From Competibacter_A sp037045685 (GTDB taxonomy: Bacteria; Pseudomonadota; Gammaproteobacteria; Competibacterales; Competibacteraceae): DNA of 64,000 nt. Under the pieces are notes generated by a model. It was not told the origin of the DNA and made no database searches. It saw only the letters and a program-made list of their open reading frames with translations. The stretch spans positions 124,001-188,000 of the forward strand of contig JBAOII010000014.1 in the NCBI GenBank assembly GCA_037045685.1, in the 5' to 3' direction. Both the position numbers and the translations under genes were made by a program. Shown in pieces: positions 7,414-14,762 of this stretch (the stretch's first letter is position 1; each line of letters starts with the position of its first letter).

Positions 7414-7497
7414 TCACGCCACGCCGCCGCCGTAGACCCCGCTGGCTGTCGCGGCCGCAGCGGCTCCGAGCGAAAGCGGGAATTGGTGGCGGTTCAT
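7414..7497 (-). pseudogene. Stub of the gene once downstream of the spermidine-synthase-like gene
   Basis: The frame MNRHQFPLSLGAAAAATASG then VYGGGVA overlaps the stop of the upstream gene (TGATG) and looks like the start of a Tat-type or twin-residue signal peptide (MNRRQF-like then Ala-rich). It ends after 27 codons where the sequence changes to the toxin-antitoxin insertion. It is probably the remnant of a secreted oxidoreductase-like partner gene; the identity is inference. Confidence 0.4.
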
Positions 7498-8993
7498 CAC
7501 TGTGTGACCTGATTCCATTCCCGCTCGTAGTAATGCACCAGAATCTGATTGTTCAGCCGGTTGATCTCGGCTTCGACCGGCCCCATGTCCGGCGGAAACT
7601 GGAATAGCGCGGCGGTGGCCTCGACGGTCAGGAAGCGCAGGCCGGGCGGATAGCGGTCGGGCTCTCGCCAGGGCTGGCGGGTCGCCAGCGTGAAACCCCA
7701 TTCGCCAAATGCTGGCACGTAGGCGTGATAAGGCGCCACCCGCAACCCGACACTCTCCAAGGTGCGGACGATGCACCAGAACGACTGGCGGGCGTACAGC
7801 GGCGAAGTGGTCTGGATCACCGCCGCGCCGTTCGCCGCCAAGTGCTTTTCCAGCAGCCGGTAAAACGTGTTGGTGTACAGCTTGCCCAGCGAATAGTTGG
7901 TCGGGTCCGGGAAATCGACCACGATGAAATCGAACGTTTCCGCGTTTTGTTCCAGCCATCTGAACGCATCGGCGTTGACGGTTCGCACCTTGGGCGAGTT
8001 GAGCGCGTTCTGATTCAGCGGGGTCAGCAGCGGATGGCTGGCGAACAGCCGGGTCATTTCCGGGTCGAGATCGACCAGCGTGACCGCTTCCACCGAGTCG
8101 TAGCGCAGGATTTCGCGCACCGCCAGCCCGTCGCCGCCGCCCAGCACCAGCACTCGCCGCGCGCCCGGCACCGCGCTCAGGCCGGGATGCACCAGCGCCT
8201 CGTGATAGCGGTATTCGTCGCGGGAACTGAATTGCAGGTTGTTGTTGAGGAACAGCCGCAAATCGTCCTTCCAGCGGGTCAGCACGATGCGCTGGTAGGG
8301 CGAGGTCCGGGTCAGGACGATTTCGTCGGCGTACAGATTGTCCTCGGCCAAGGCCGTGAGCCGGTCGGCGGCGACCAGGCCGACCAGCAACGCCAGAATC
8401 GCGGCGATGCATTGACCGCGCAGCCAGCGCAACTGCGGCAACTGTTCCCGGAACAGCCACAGCGCCCAAGCCGCCACCAGCACGTTGAGCAAGCCGAACA
8501 GCAGGCTGGTCCGGTTCAGGCCCAGATGCGGCGCCAGCAGGACGGGAAACAGCAGCGACACCGCCAGCGCGCCCAGATAATCCAGGGTCAACACCTGCGA
8601 CACCAGATCCTTGAAGGCGAACTGCTGCTTGAGGATGCGCATCACCAGCGGGATTTCCAGCCCGACCAGAACGCCGACAATCAACACCAGCGAATACAGC
8701 GCCAGCCGGAACGCGCCGGCCCAGGCGAAAATCAGGAACAGGGCCGGGGCGGAAAAGCCGCCCAAGATCCCCACCGCCAGCTCGATCTGGATGAAGCGGG
8801 CGATCAGCCCCCGGACCACGTAGCGCGACAGCCACGACCCGATGCCCATCGCGAACAGATAAGTCCCGATGATGGTCGAGAACTGGGTGACGGAATCGCC
8901 CAGCAGATAGCTGGCGAGCGTACCGGCGATCAGCTCGTAGATCAGCCCGCAGGAGGCGATGACGAAAACCGAAAAGAGCAGGGCGTGGGTCAT
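7497..8993 (-). CDS. Polyamine aminopropyltransferase with N-terminal membrane domain
   Basis: A 498-aa spermidine-synthase-family protein. Residues 1-210 form about seven transmembrane helices, beginning MTHALLFSVFVIASCGLIYE. The C-terminal half is a Rossmann methyltransferase-fold domain with VLVLGGGDGLAVREILRY (cofactor loop), VTLVDLDPEMTRLF and FIVVDFPDPTN, matching the SpeE active-site D-x-x-D/P region. It would transfer aminopropyl groups from decarboxylated SAM; the membrane anchor suggests an envelope-linked polyamine role. DUF4178 genes that often accompany this family lie at 12366-14476. Fragments of the same gene occur on both sides (6457-6715 and 10322-10571). Confidence 0.92.
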   Translation of the reverse strand: MTHALLFSVFVIASCGLIYELIAGTLASYLLGDSVTQFSTIIGTYLFAMGIGSWLSRYVVRGLIARFIQIELAVGILGGFSAPALFLIFAWAGAFRLALYSLVLIVGVLVGLEIPLVMRILKQQFAFKDLVSQVLTLDYLGALAVSLLFPVLLAPHLGLNRTSLLFGLLNVLVAAWALWLFREQLPQLRWLRGQCIAAILALLVGLVAADRLTALAEDNLYADEIVLTRTSPYQRIVLTRWKDDLRLFLNNNLQFSSRDEYRYHEALVHPGLSAVPGARRVLVLGGGDGLAVREILRYDSVEAVTLVDLDPEMTRLFASHPLLTPLNQNALNSPKVRTVNADAFRWLEQNAETFDFIVVDFPDPTNYSLGKLYTNTFYRLLEKHLAANGAAVIQTTSPLYARQSFWCIVRTLESVGLRVAPYHAYVPAFGEWGFTLATRQPWREPDRYPPGLRFLTVEATAALFQFPPDMGPVEAEINRLNNQILVHYYEREWNQVTQ

Positions 8994-9027
8994 GGGGAGG
9001 GTGGGTAGCGCTTGTACGGAAGCTCCC

Positions 9028-9044
9028 CTCTCCCCTCGGGAGAG
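9028..9044. other. Short GC-rich hairpin upstream of the polyamine-synthase-like gene
   Basis: CTCTCCC and GGGAGAG pair around a 3-nt loop. The position is ~35 nt upstream of the ATG at 8993. It could be a leader hairpin, a REP-like repeat or part of a bidirectional terminator; no U tract follows. Confidence 0.35.
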
Positions 9045-9120
9045 AGGTTGGGGGCGAGGGTTTATTGTCGCAACAAGGGGCTATTATGCAAGAAGCGCTC
9101 GTCCTTGTGACCGCGACCGA

Positions 9121-9145
9121 TCATGGAATAAACTGAATTCCATGA
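9121..9145. promoter_or_regulatory. Putative autoregulatory operator of the AbrB/PIN module
   Basis: A perfect 9-bp inverted repeat, TCATGGAAT (9121-9129) and ATTCCATGA (9137-9145), with a 7-bp spacer. The ATG of the antitoxin at 9142 lies in the right arm. VapB/AbrB-type antitoxins commonly bind such palindromes over their own start. Confidence 0.6.
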
Positions 9146-9384
9146 TTACGACGATCACCCAGAAAAACATGGTCACCATACCCGCCGATCTGGCGCGGCG
9201 CTTCGGCATCAAGCCGGGCTGGAAGCTGGATTGGCAGGCGGTTGACGGCAAGGATGAAATCGTGGTGCGCGTCATCCCGGATCGGGCGGAATTGGCCCGG
9301 CGGCTGCTGGGCGCCGGCAAGAAATTCTCGCCGCAGCGCGACGGCGTGGCCGAACTGGTCGCCGAGCGCGAAGCCGAGGGATGA
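9142..9384 (+). CDS. vapB: AbrB/MazE-family antitoxin
   Basis: An 80-aa protein. Residues 1-45 are a SpoVT/AbrB swapped-hairpin DNA-binding domain: MITTITQKNMVTIPADLARR with the GIKPGWKLDW turn. The tail (AELARRLLGAGKKF..AELVAEREAEG) is the toxin-binding helix region. It overlaps the PIN toxin by ATGA. A perfect palindrome overlaps its start codon, consistent with autoregulation by the TA complex. Confidence 0.9.
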   Translation: MITTITQKNMVTIPADLARRFGIKPGWKLDWQAVDGKDEIVVRVIPDRAELARRLLGAGKKFSPQRDGVAELVAEREAEG

Positions 9385-9785
9385 TTTACCTGCTCGATAC
9401 CTCCGCCCTGCTGGCCCACCACCGGCAGGAGCCGGGTTGGGAGCAGGTTCAGGCGATTTTTACCGAAGATGGGGCAGAGGTCGTCATCGCCAGCGTGACC
9501 CTGACGGAATTTGCCCGCCGGATGCGGGAATTGGGGGCGAGCGAAACGGAAATCCGCACGATTCTGGCCGATTACCAGATGCTGTTTTCCGCCGTGGTGC
9601 CGGTCGATGGCGCGGTCGCTTGGGCCGCGTTCGAACTCGGCTGTCGCACGCCGGAACGGCTGCCCTTGGTGGACGCCCTGATCGCCGCCGCCGCGCGGTT
9701 GCGGGGCGCTTGCTTGGTCCACCGCGACGAACACATGGCCGCCATCCCCGCCGAACGGGTTCAACAGTTGTATCTGCCGCGCTGA
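9381..9785 (+). CDS. vapC: PIN-domain ribonuclease toxin
   Basis: A 134-aa PIN toxin with the complete acidic set: LLDTSALLAH (D6), LTEFARR (Glu near 43), LPLVDALIAA (Asp near 97) and the late HRDEHM. It would cleave tRNA or rRNA in a Mg-dependent way when freed from its AbrB-type antitoxin. The length is normal and the frame intact, unlike the PIN gene at 6972. The module sits between the intact spermidine-synthase-like gene and its chimeric 5' copy. Confidence 0.9.
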   Translation: MIYLLDTSALLAHHRQEPGWEQVQAIFTEDGAEVVIASVTLTEFARRMRELGASETEIRTILADYQMLFSAVVPVDGAVAWAAFELGCRTPERLPLVDALIAAAARLRGACLVHRDEHMAAIPAERVQQLYLPR

Positions 9786-9818
9786 ATCCGAAAAGCCCGC
9801 ACGACATCAAAACCATCG

Positions 9819-10571
9819 CTACCCCCAGCCCGCCGTGTGCTCGCGTTCCCGGGTCTGGCGGTCGCGCTCGATCAAATCGGTCAGTTCGTCGCGGGCGGTC
9901 TGGGCCATCGAGATCAGTTGCGTCTCGTCCTGATAATGGGGAAACATGGCGTCGAGCGCGGCCAGGTCGTGACGCCGGAAGGTGTCGGCCGCGAGGCGCG
10001 ACTCGTGGGCGCCGAAGCCCAGTTCCCGCAACACCCGCCGTCCCGCCCGCAACGCCGACTCGAAGGTTTCCCGCTCGATCCGCTCCACCCCCCGGTTCAT
10101 CAGCCCGAAAACGTGGGTCACGTTGCGGGCGCGGGCCACCACGATCACTTGCGGATAATGGCTCCGCACCGCGTCCACCAGGCGCAGACTGGCGTCCACA
10201 TCGTCCAGCGCCACCACCAGCAGGCGGGCTTTGGCGATGCCGGCGGCTTCCAGCAGATCGAGGCGGGTGGCGTCGCCGTAGAACACCTTGAAGCCGAACC
10301 GGCGCAGCATGGCGATCTGGTCCGGGGCGGAAAAGCCGCCCAAGATCCCCACCGCCAGCTCGATCTGGATGAAGCGGGCGATCAGCCCCCGGACCACGTA
10401 GCGCGACAGCCACGACCCGATGCCCATCGCGAACAGGTAAGTCCCGATGATGGTCGAGAACTGGGTGACGGAATCGCCCAACAGATAACTCGCCAGAGTG
10501 CCGGCGATCAGCTCGTAGATCAGCCCGCAGGAGGCGATGACGAAAACCGAAAAGAGCAGGGCGTGGGTCAT
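9819..10571 (-). CDS. Chimera: spermidine-synthase-like N-terminus fused to a KefB/C-type RCK domain
   Basis: A 250-aa open frame made of two unrelated parts. Residues 1-83 (MTHALLFSVFVIASCGLIYE through to AVGILGGFSAP) are the first three helices of the protein at 7497-8993. From residue 84 the sequence becomes DQIAMLRRFGFKVFYGDATR and continues LLEAAGIAKARLLVVALDD, the RCK_N (TrkA-N) NAD-binding domain found at the C-terminus of KefB/KefC potassium-efflux antiporters, including the family's C-terminal tail. The antiporter membrane domain is gone. The fusion is in frame, so a membrane-tethered RCK domain could be made, but it is most simply a rearrangement product. Confidence 0.85.
   Translation of the reverse strand: MTHALLFSVFVIASCGLIYELIAGTLASYLLGDSVTQFSTIIGTYLFAMGIGSWLSRYVVRGLIARFIQIELAVGILGGFSAPDQIAMLRRFGFKVFYGDATRLDLLEAAGIAKARLLVVALDDVDASLRLVDAVRSHYPQVIVVARARNVTHVFGLMNRGVERIERETFESALRAGRRVLRELGFGAHESRLAADTFRRHDLAALDAMFPHYQDETQLISMAQTARDELTDLIERDRQTREREHTAGWG
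10322..10571. repeat. Direct duplicate of 8744-8993
   Basis: About 250 bp nearly identical (about 95% or more by eye) to 8744-8993. It covers the first 83 codons of the polyamine-synthase-like gene and begins at CCGGGGCGGAAAAGCC in both copies. Similarity ends at the start codon. The copies are in direct orientation 1578 bp apart and flank the AbrB/PIN module. Confidence 0.9.
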
Positions 10572-10855
10572 CGGGGAGATTTCGAGTGCTGTTTAGGCTG
10601 TATGGATGGCGGTTTTATCGATTAGCGTTGCCATTATGCAGCGGACGGTTGTTCGCGCCTCCCGAAAATCGCAATCGTTGGCGTAATCCCTACCACCTTA
10701 TCCAAAGTGACTGGTTCTATCCGGCCCGGTCCGGATCAAACATCGGTCTGGCCGAATTTCCGTTCCCGTGTAATCGGCCGGAATCGGTTTATCTGATCAA
10801 AATATAATCTTATTAAAACATAGTGATACGTAATAAATTGCCATTTTGAATCGCT

Positions 10856-10871
10856 TGGCATGGCCGTTGCA
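10856..10871 (+). promoter_or_regulatory. Sigma-54 (RpoN) promoter
   Basis: TGGCATGGCCGTTGCA matches the RpoN consensus TGGCAYRNNNNTTGCW at every position, with GG and GC separated by exactly 10 bp. It lies 68 bp upstream of the exported-protein gene, and the predicted start point is near 10882. The rest of the 367-bp gap (10572-10855) is AT-rich just before the promoter and shows no gene. Confidence 0.8.
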
Positions 10872-10881
10872 ATAATCCCGA

Positions 10882-10901
10882 CAAGAGCAGTCAGGCTCTT
10901 G
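10882..10901 (+). other. 5'-leader hairpin
   Basis: CAAGAGC and GCTCTTG form a perfect 7-bp stem with a 6-nt loop, followed by TTTCAAT. The stem begins at the predicted sigma-54 start point, so it would cap the 5' end of the mRNA. It could stabilise the transcript or act as a weak attenuator. Confidence 0.55.
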
Positions 10902-10938
10902 TTTCAATAAACCGATTTCAATTTTGGAGGGTAATACC

Positions 10939-11463
10939 ATGAATGCGAAGCGACTGATGATCGGCTTGGGTTTCTCGATGATGGCTGCGGCGAACGTGCC
11001 GGTGCTGGCCGCCGACGCCAAGACGCTGCCCGGCGCGGCTTGCCAGCCGAACTCCAGCAGCCCCACGGCGTTTTATATTGGCAGCAACGGCGTGCTGTTC
11101 AACAACTCGACCTCCACCTTGACCGTGATCTGCCCGATCGTGCGCGACGTGATGGCCGCCGGCAGTAGCGGCATCAGCAACGCTCAAATCTACGTGGTCG
11201 ACAACAACAACGCCACCGGTGACCCGCGCGTGACCTGCACCCTAGAATCGCGCAGCACCAGCGCGGGCGTCAACGAAGCGCAGACCGACAATAGTGCCGC
11301 TGGCGCCAGTCCCAATGTTCAAGTGCTGGATAATTACGCCGACCTGAGTTCGAGCGGGGATGGATTCTACTACTTCCGGTGCGACATTCCCGGCAATCAG
11401 ACGGTCGGCACCACGATCAACCGTTCCGGTATCGTCATGTATCGCGTGTCCGAAACCGACTAA
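10939..11463 (+). CDS. Exported protein of unknown function
   Basis: A 174-aa protein with a clear signal peptide (MNAKRLMIGLGFSMMAAANV, cleavage likely after VLAADA near residue 26). The mature domain is rich in Asn, Ser and Thr, contains paired cysteines (CQPN, VICP, VTCT, FRCD) suggesting two disulfides, and ends MYRVSETD. No family is recognised; the composition suits a beta-sandwich surface or periplasmic protein. The ATG at 10939 has a strong Shine-Dalgarno (GGAGGG at 10926). Expression from the sigma-54 promoter at 10856 suggests nitrogen- or stress-linked control. Confidence 0.85.
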   Translation: MNAKRLMIGLGFSMMAAANVPVLAADAKTLPGAACQPNSSSPTAFYIGSNGVLFNNSTSTLTVICPIVRDVMAAGSSGISNAQIYVVDNNNATGDPRVTCTLESRSTSAGVNEAQTDNSAAGASPNVQVLDNYADLSSSGDGFYYFRCDIPGNQTVGTTINRSGIVMYRVSETD

Positions 11464-11520
11464 TGGATAGCTGAAACGCCAAGGATGGCTGCCCCAACTT
11501 GACCGAGGAGGTAACCACCG

Positions 11521-12264
11521 ATGTCCGCACTGCGATGGATAGGTTGGAGCGCCGGATTGGCCGGATTAGCCGGCGGGGTGCTCTGGCTCACCGAGAGCGC
11601 GAATTTATCGTTGTCCGCCGTGCAACCCGATTTCGCCGACCCCGCGCCCGTCGCCATGTCCGGCGCTGCGCCCGGCTTCACGGTGTCCGCGACTGCCGCC
11701 GCTAGCGAAATCGACTCGGAAACCCGCCTGCGTCGATTGGAGGCTCAGGTCCAGACGCTTAGCCAGCAGTTGCAAACGCAGCAACAACGGCTGGAGCGCT
11801 CCCGCGAGGAATTGGCACACCTGGCCCAGACGCTCCAACGGCAACAGTTTGGCGACCAGATCGCAACCGGCGACGACGCTTCCACGGGCGCGGAGCCGCC
11901 TTCTCCCCAAGCGGAACAGGCCAGAGCGCAAGAGCGCTTGGCGTTGTTGGATCGGCAGATCGTCGGCGAAAAAATCGACCCTCGCTGGAGCGGACCGGCG
12001 ACCGAACAGATCCGGGGGGTGTTCGCCGATGGCGCGTTGGCCGGCTCGGCGCTGTCGAGTGCCGCTTGCCAGACCACGTTGTGCCGGGTCGAGGTGGATC
12101 ACCGGGATGCGATGGCGTTGGATCGTTTCGTCGGCGAGTTTCCGGCCCGGCTCGGCTGGAGCGCCCACAGCTATTCGCAGGTGACGACGCACGAAGACGG
12201 CAGCGCTACGCTGGTGTTGTACATCAGCCGCGAGGGTTACCGGCTGCCCAAACCCGAAGTTTGA
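11521..12264 (+). CDS. Membrane-anchored coiled-coil protein
   Basis: A 247-aa protein with an N-terminal signal anchor (residues 5-24, WIGWSAGLAGLAGGVLWL). A long Gln-rich coiled coil occupies about residues 70-118 (LRRLEAQVQTLSQQLQTQQQ). A compact C-terminal domain contains SAACQTTLCRVEVDH, where two Cys could pair. It follows the exported protein by 57 nt and has an excellent ribosome site (GAGGAGGT at 11505), so the two are probably co-transcribed from the RpoN promoter. Its role is unknown; it may form a periplasmic scaffold with its neighbour. Confidence 0.85.
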   Translation: MSALRWIGWSAGLAGLAGGVLWLTESANLSLSAVQPDFADPAPVAMSGAAPGFTVSATAAASEIDSETRLRRLEAQVQTLSQQLQTQQQRLERSREELAHLAQTLQRQQFGDQIATGDDASTGAEPPSPQAEQARAQERLALLDRQIVGEKIDPRWSGPATEQIRGVFADGALAGSALSSAACQTTLCRVEVDHRDAMALDRFVGEFPARLGWSAHSYSQVTTHEDGSATLVLYISREGYRLPKPEV

Positions 12265-12365
12265 GCGCCGAGAGGGTAAGCTGTTTGCAGTCATCAGTCG
12301 GCTGAAGGTTTGCCTTTCGAGTTTCGCGTACTCGTTCGATCAGGCTAGCCGATCCATCGAAGATC

Positions 12366-12539
12366 CTATTTGTGATAAACCCCTCGCGCCGCGCCCGGTG
12401 GAGTTTTGGCCTCGCTGGCGCCGAACACGCTCCAGCCCCGGTATTGGGCGGTGGCGAACAGCGCCAGGATCAGGATGCCGGCGATCAGGTAGCTGCGGTA
12501 GAGCATGGGCCGGGCCGCTTCCGTCTGTGGGTGGATCAT
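12366..12539 (-). CDS. Small single-pass membrane protein
   Basis: A 57-aa protein with one transmembrane helix (YLIAGILILALFATAQY, about 18-34) and a short polar tail. Its ATG overlaps the stop of the DUF4178 gene (ATGA), so it is translationally coupled to it. It is not recognisable by itself; small membrane partners of this kind are frequent next to DUF4178 genes. Confidence 0.7.
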   Translation of the reverse strand: MIHPQTEAARPMLYRSYLIAGILILALFATAQYRGWSVFGASEAKTPPGAARGVYHK

Positions 12540-14476
12540 TCGTCGTCGTCGTCGCCCTTTTCGGCCTTGCCCGAAGGGCCGTAATCGCTCTCGGCCCAGC
12601 GAGTTCGCTCGTAGGCCCGCGCCCGCCAGCGAAAGAGGAACGGCACGATCAGCAAGCCCAGCAGCGCCAGGAAAAAGTTGGCCCAACTCGGCACGTCGCG
12701 GAAAATGGTGACGGTGCAGGTCACGGTCGGCGAGCCGGGGGGCAATTCGCCCTCGACGCTCAAATAGTAAATGCCGGACGGAATCGCGGACAGCACCGCC
12801 TCGTCGCCGGCGGCGCCTTCCGACCAGCGTTCGCCCTCGTCCACACCCTGGTAATAGCCGATTTCGCGGCCGATGGCGTGGCTGGCGCCGGTGTCGCGCT
12901 CGATCAGGGCCAAGTCGAGATAAATCCAGTTGTTGTCGAGATTGGTTTCGGCGCGGATCACGATGTTGGAGTCGCGCCCGCTCAGCGCGAACGGCTCGCC
13001 GGTCAGCGTCTTGTCCCGGGTGGTGGCGTCGAACAGGAAGGTTTGTTGGTGGACCCGCTGATCCGAGGACAAAAACACGGTGACGATCTGCGCGACGAGC
13101 AGCAGGCCGAGAAACAGCCAGCGCAGCCGCCGGAATTTGGGCCGCTGCGCCTCGTAGGGCGAAGGCTGGCTGGAGCCGACGCCGATGCGCGCCGGCAGCG
13201 GCTGTTCGAGCTGGAACGCCGTTTTGACGGTTTCCGGCTCGATGTATTCGGCCCGCGACCAGACGGCTTCCCGATCGGTGAGTTCCAGGCTCAACTGGAA
13301 GGGCGGCGCGATGTAATCCCGGATCTCGCAGCGCTCGCCGACCTTGACCCGCCAGTAGAACTCGCCCAGCACGTAGCTGACCTCGGCGTCGGCGGTCTGG
13401 AAGTGCCGGTAAATCCGGTCCTGGTGGGCAGCCCGCGCTTTGGCGCCGTAGCCGGTCACCAGCGGCGGCTCGGTGGTGGTCTGGACCACGCTCCAGTGGC
13501 CGTTGTACTCCACCAGCCAGCGAAAGCCTTGCTCCCGGTGGAACAGCAGGTATTCGCTCCACTCGTACTCGACGCCCTCCACCGTCACCGTCCGCCGCAG
13601 ATAGCCGATGGCCTCGTATTCGGTGCCCTCCAGCGTGCCGCGAGCGCCGAGCGGGATGACCGGCTCGTGCTTGATCCGGCTCTGAAACTTGGACAGGATG
13701 CGGAGATTGGGGTCGGTGAGGTCGATGATCGAGCCGCAGGTGCCGCAGGCCAGAGTTTCGGTGCGGCCCTTGGCGCGGATGGTCAGAGAACTGCCGCAGC
13801 CGGGGCACTGGAAGGCTTCTGCCCGGATGCCGGCGTCGGGTTCCCAGCCGACCGGCATCGCCTCGCGCAACCGGGTCAGCTTGAGATCGGCGAAGCGCAC
13901 CTGCTCGCCGACGAACACCAGCGGCGGGTTCTCGCTGTAGTCGAGGGTGGCGAACACGTTGCCGGCGCCTTGCAGATCCACCACCGGCGCGTCGTAGCCG
14001 GGGCCGACCCGGATCGGCAATTCGCCCTCGCCGGCGATGCAGCGGGCGCTTTCGATGTTGGTCACCTGAAAAGCGCGGCCTTTCAGCGTCACGCCCTCGC
14101 CGGCGCGCAGATCCGAAAAGGGCGGCAGCGATTCGGGCGGCCGGATCAGAAAGGTGACCGAATAGTTGCCCAGGGTTTCGCCCAGCCAGCCGCCGCGCTG
14201 GTTGTCGAACAGCAGGTACCACTCGTTCCAAATCCCTTGGCCGTAGCGCAACTGGATGCGGCCGACCACGGTGAAGCGGGCCTTGCGGTAAACGCCCTCG
14301 GTGCCGAGCCGGATCGGCGAGGGGTCCGGCAGCAGTTCCGCCATCTGGCCGACGTTTTCCAGTTCCAGGTCGTGGCGGATCAGCGTGCTTTTGCAGTACG
14401 CGCAGACCGCCAGAATCGACACGGCGGACTGGAAGGTGATCGCGGCGCCACAGGAGGGGCAGTTGGCGGTTTTCAT
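12536..14476 (-). CDS. DUF4178 protein with zinc ribbons and C-terminal membrane helices
   Basis: A 646-aa protein. A zinc ribbon at residues 5-27 (CPSCG..CAYCKS) precedes the first DUF4178 domain. A second ribbon near 225-255 (CPGCG..CGTCG) precedes a second DUF4178 copy, recognisable by its repeated W-x-E-W-x-L/YLLF pattern (IWNEWYLLF and YEWSEYLLF). Two helices follow: RWLFLGLLLVAQIVTVFL, and FFLALLGLLIVPFLFRW near the end, with a soluble region of about 160 residues between them. The tail is acidic (DDDDE). The start at 14476 (MKTANCPSCG) places the ribbon at the N-terminus. DUF4178 genes commonly travel with membrane spermidine synthases such as 7497-8993; the biochemical role is unknown. 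Confidence 0.9.
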   Translation of the reverse strand: MKTANCPSCGAAITFQSAVSILAVCAYCKSTLIRHDLELENVGQMAELLPDPSPIRLGTEGVYRKARFTVVGRIQLRYGQGIWNEWYLLFDNQRGGWLGETLGNYSVTFLIRPPESLPPFSDLRAGEGVTLKGRAFQVTNIESARCIAGEGELPIRVGPGYDAPVVDLQGAGNVFATLDYSENPPLVFVGEQVRFADLKLTRLREAMPVGWEPDAGIRAEAFQCPGCGSSLTIRAKGRTETLACGTCGSIIDLTDPNLRILSKFQSRIKHEPVIPLGARGTLEGTEYEAIGYLRRTVTVEGVEYEWSEYLLFHREQGFRWLVEYNGHWSVVQTTTEPPLVTGYGAKARAAHQDRIYRHFQTADAEVSYVLGEFYWRVKVGERCEIRDYIAPPFQLSLELTDREAVWSRAEYIEPETVKTAFQLEQPLPARIGVGSSQPSPYEAQRPKFRRLRWLFLGLLLVAQIVTVFLSSDQRVHQQTFLFDATTRDKTLTGEPFALSGRDSNIVIRAETNLDNNWIYLDLALIERDTGASHAIGREIGYYQGVDEGERWSEGAAGDEAVLSAIPSGIYYLSVEGELPPGSPTVTCTVTIFRDVPSWANFFLALLGLLIVPFLFRWRARAYERTRWAESDYGPSGKAEKGDDDDE

Positions 14477-14645
14477 GGGGTGGATGCGAGAGCGGTGGCG
14501 GATAGGGTCGGGCAACTTCGATTTATATCATCATCTTCTGTTCAATTCGAGCGCCAACCCGACAAGGGCGTATCCAAAATTAGCAGCCAAAACCCCGTTC
14601 GTCACCTCACGAAGGCCGAGCGGGGTGAACGGAGAGAGGTCTGGA

Positions 14646-14674
14646 GAGTTATCCACAAAAACTGTGGATAACTC
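14646..14674. promoter_or_regulatory. Paired DnaA boxes in a perfect palindrome
   Basis: GAGTTATCCACA (14646-14657) and TGTGGATAACTC (14663-14674) form a 12-bp perfect inverted repeat with a 5-nt spacer. Each arm contains the exact consensus DnaA box TTATCCACA. It lies in the 286-bp gap between the DUF4178 gene and prpF, which otherwise shows no gene. No T-run follows, so it does not look like a terminator. Confidence 0.65.
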
Positions 14675-14762
14675 ATCCGGCGGGGAGGGCGACCGATGGG
14701 GCAGGGCTAGCAAAAACGGGAGGTTGATACGAAGAGCAGAAATTGAGCAAAAAATGACCAAT

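Noticed and set aside
7725..9008. 427-codon plus-strand frame rich in Gln and Arg
   Set aside because: Exact antisense of the intact spermidine-synthase-like gene.
12398..14671. 757-codon open frame on the plus strand
   Set aside because: It lies antisense to the DUF4178 gene, whose zinc ribbons and membrane helices are clear; the plus frame is low-complexity Gly/Ala/Arg sequence generated by high GC.
14640..14680. Intrinsic terminator
   Set aside because: The stem is good, but there is no T-run on either side and both arms are exact DnaA boxes, so a protein-binding site is the better reading.
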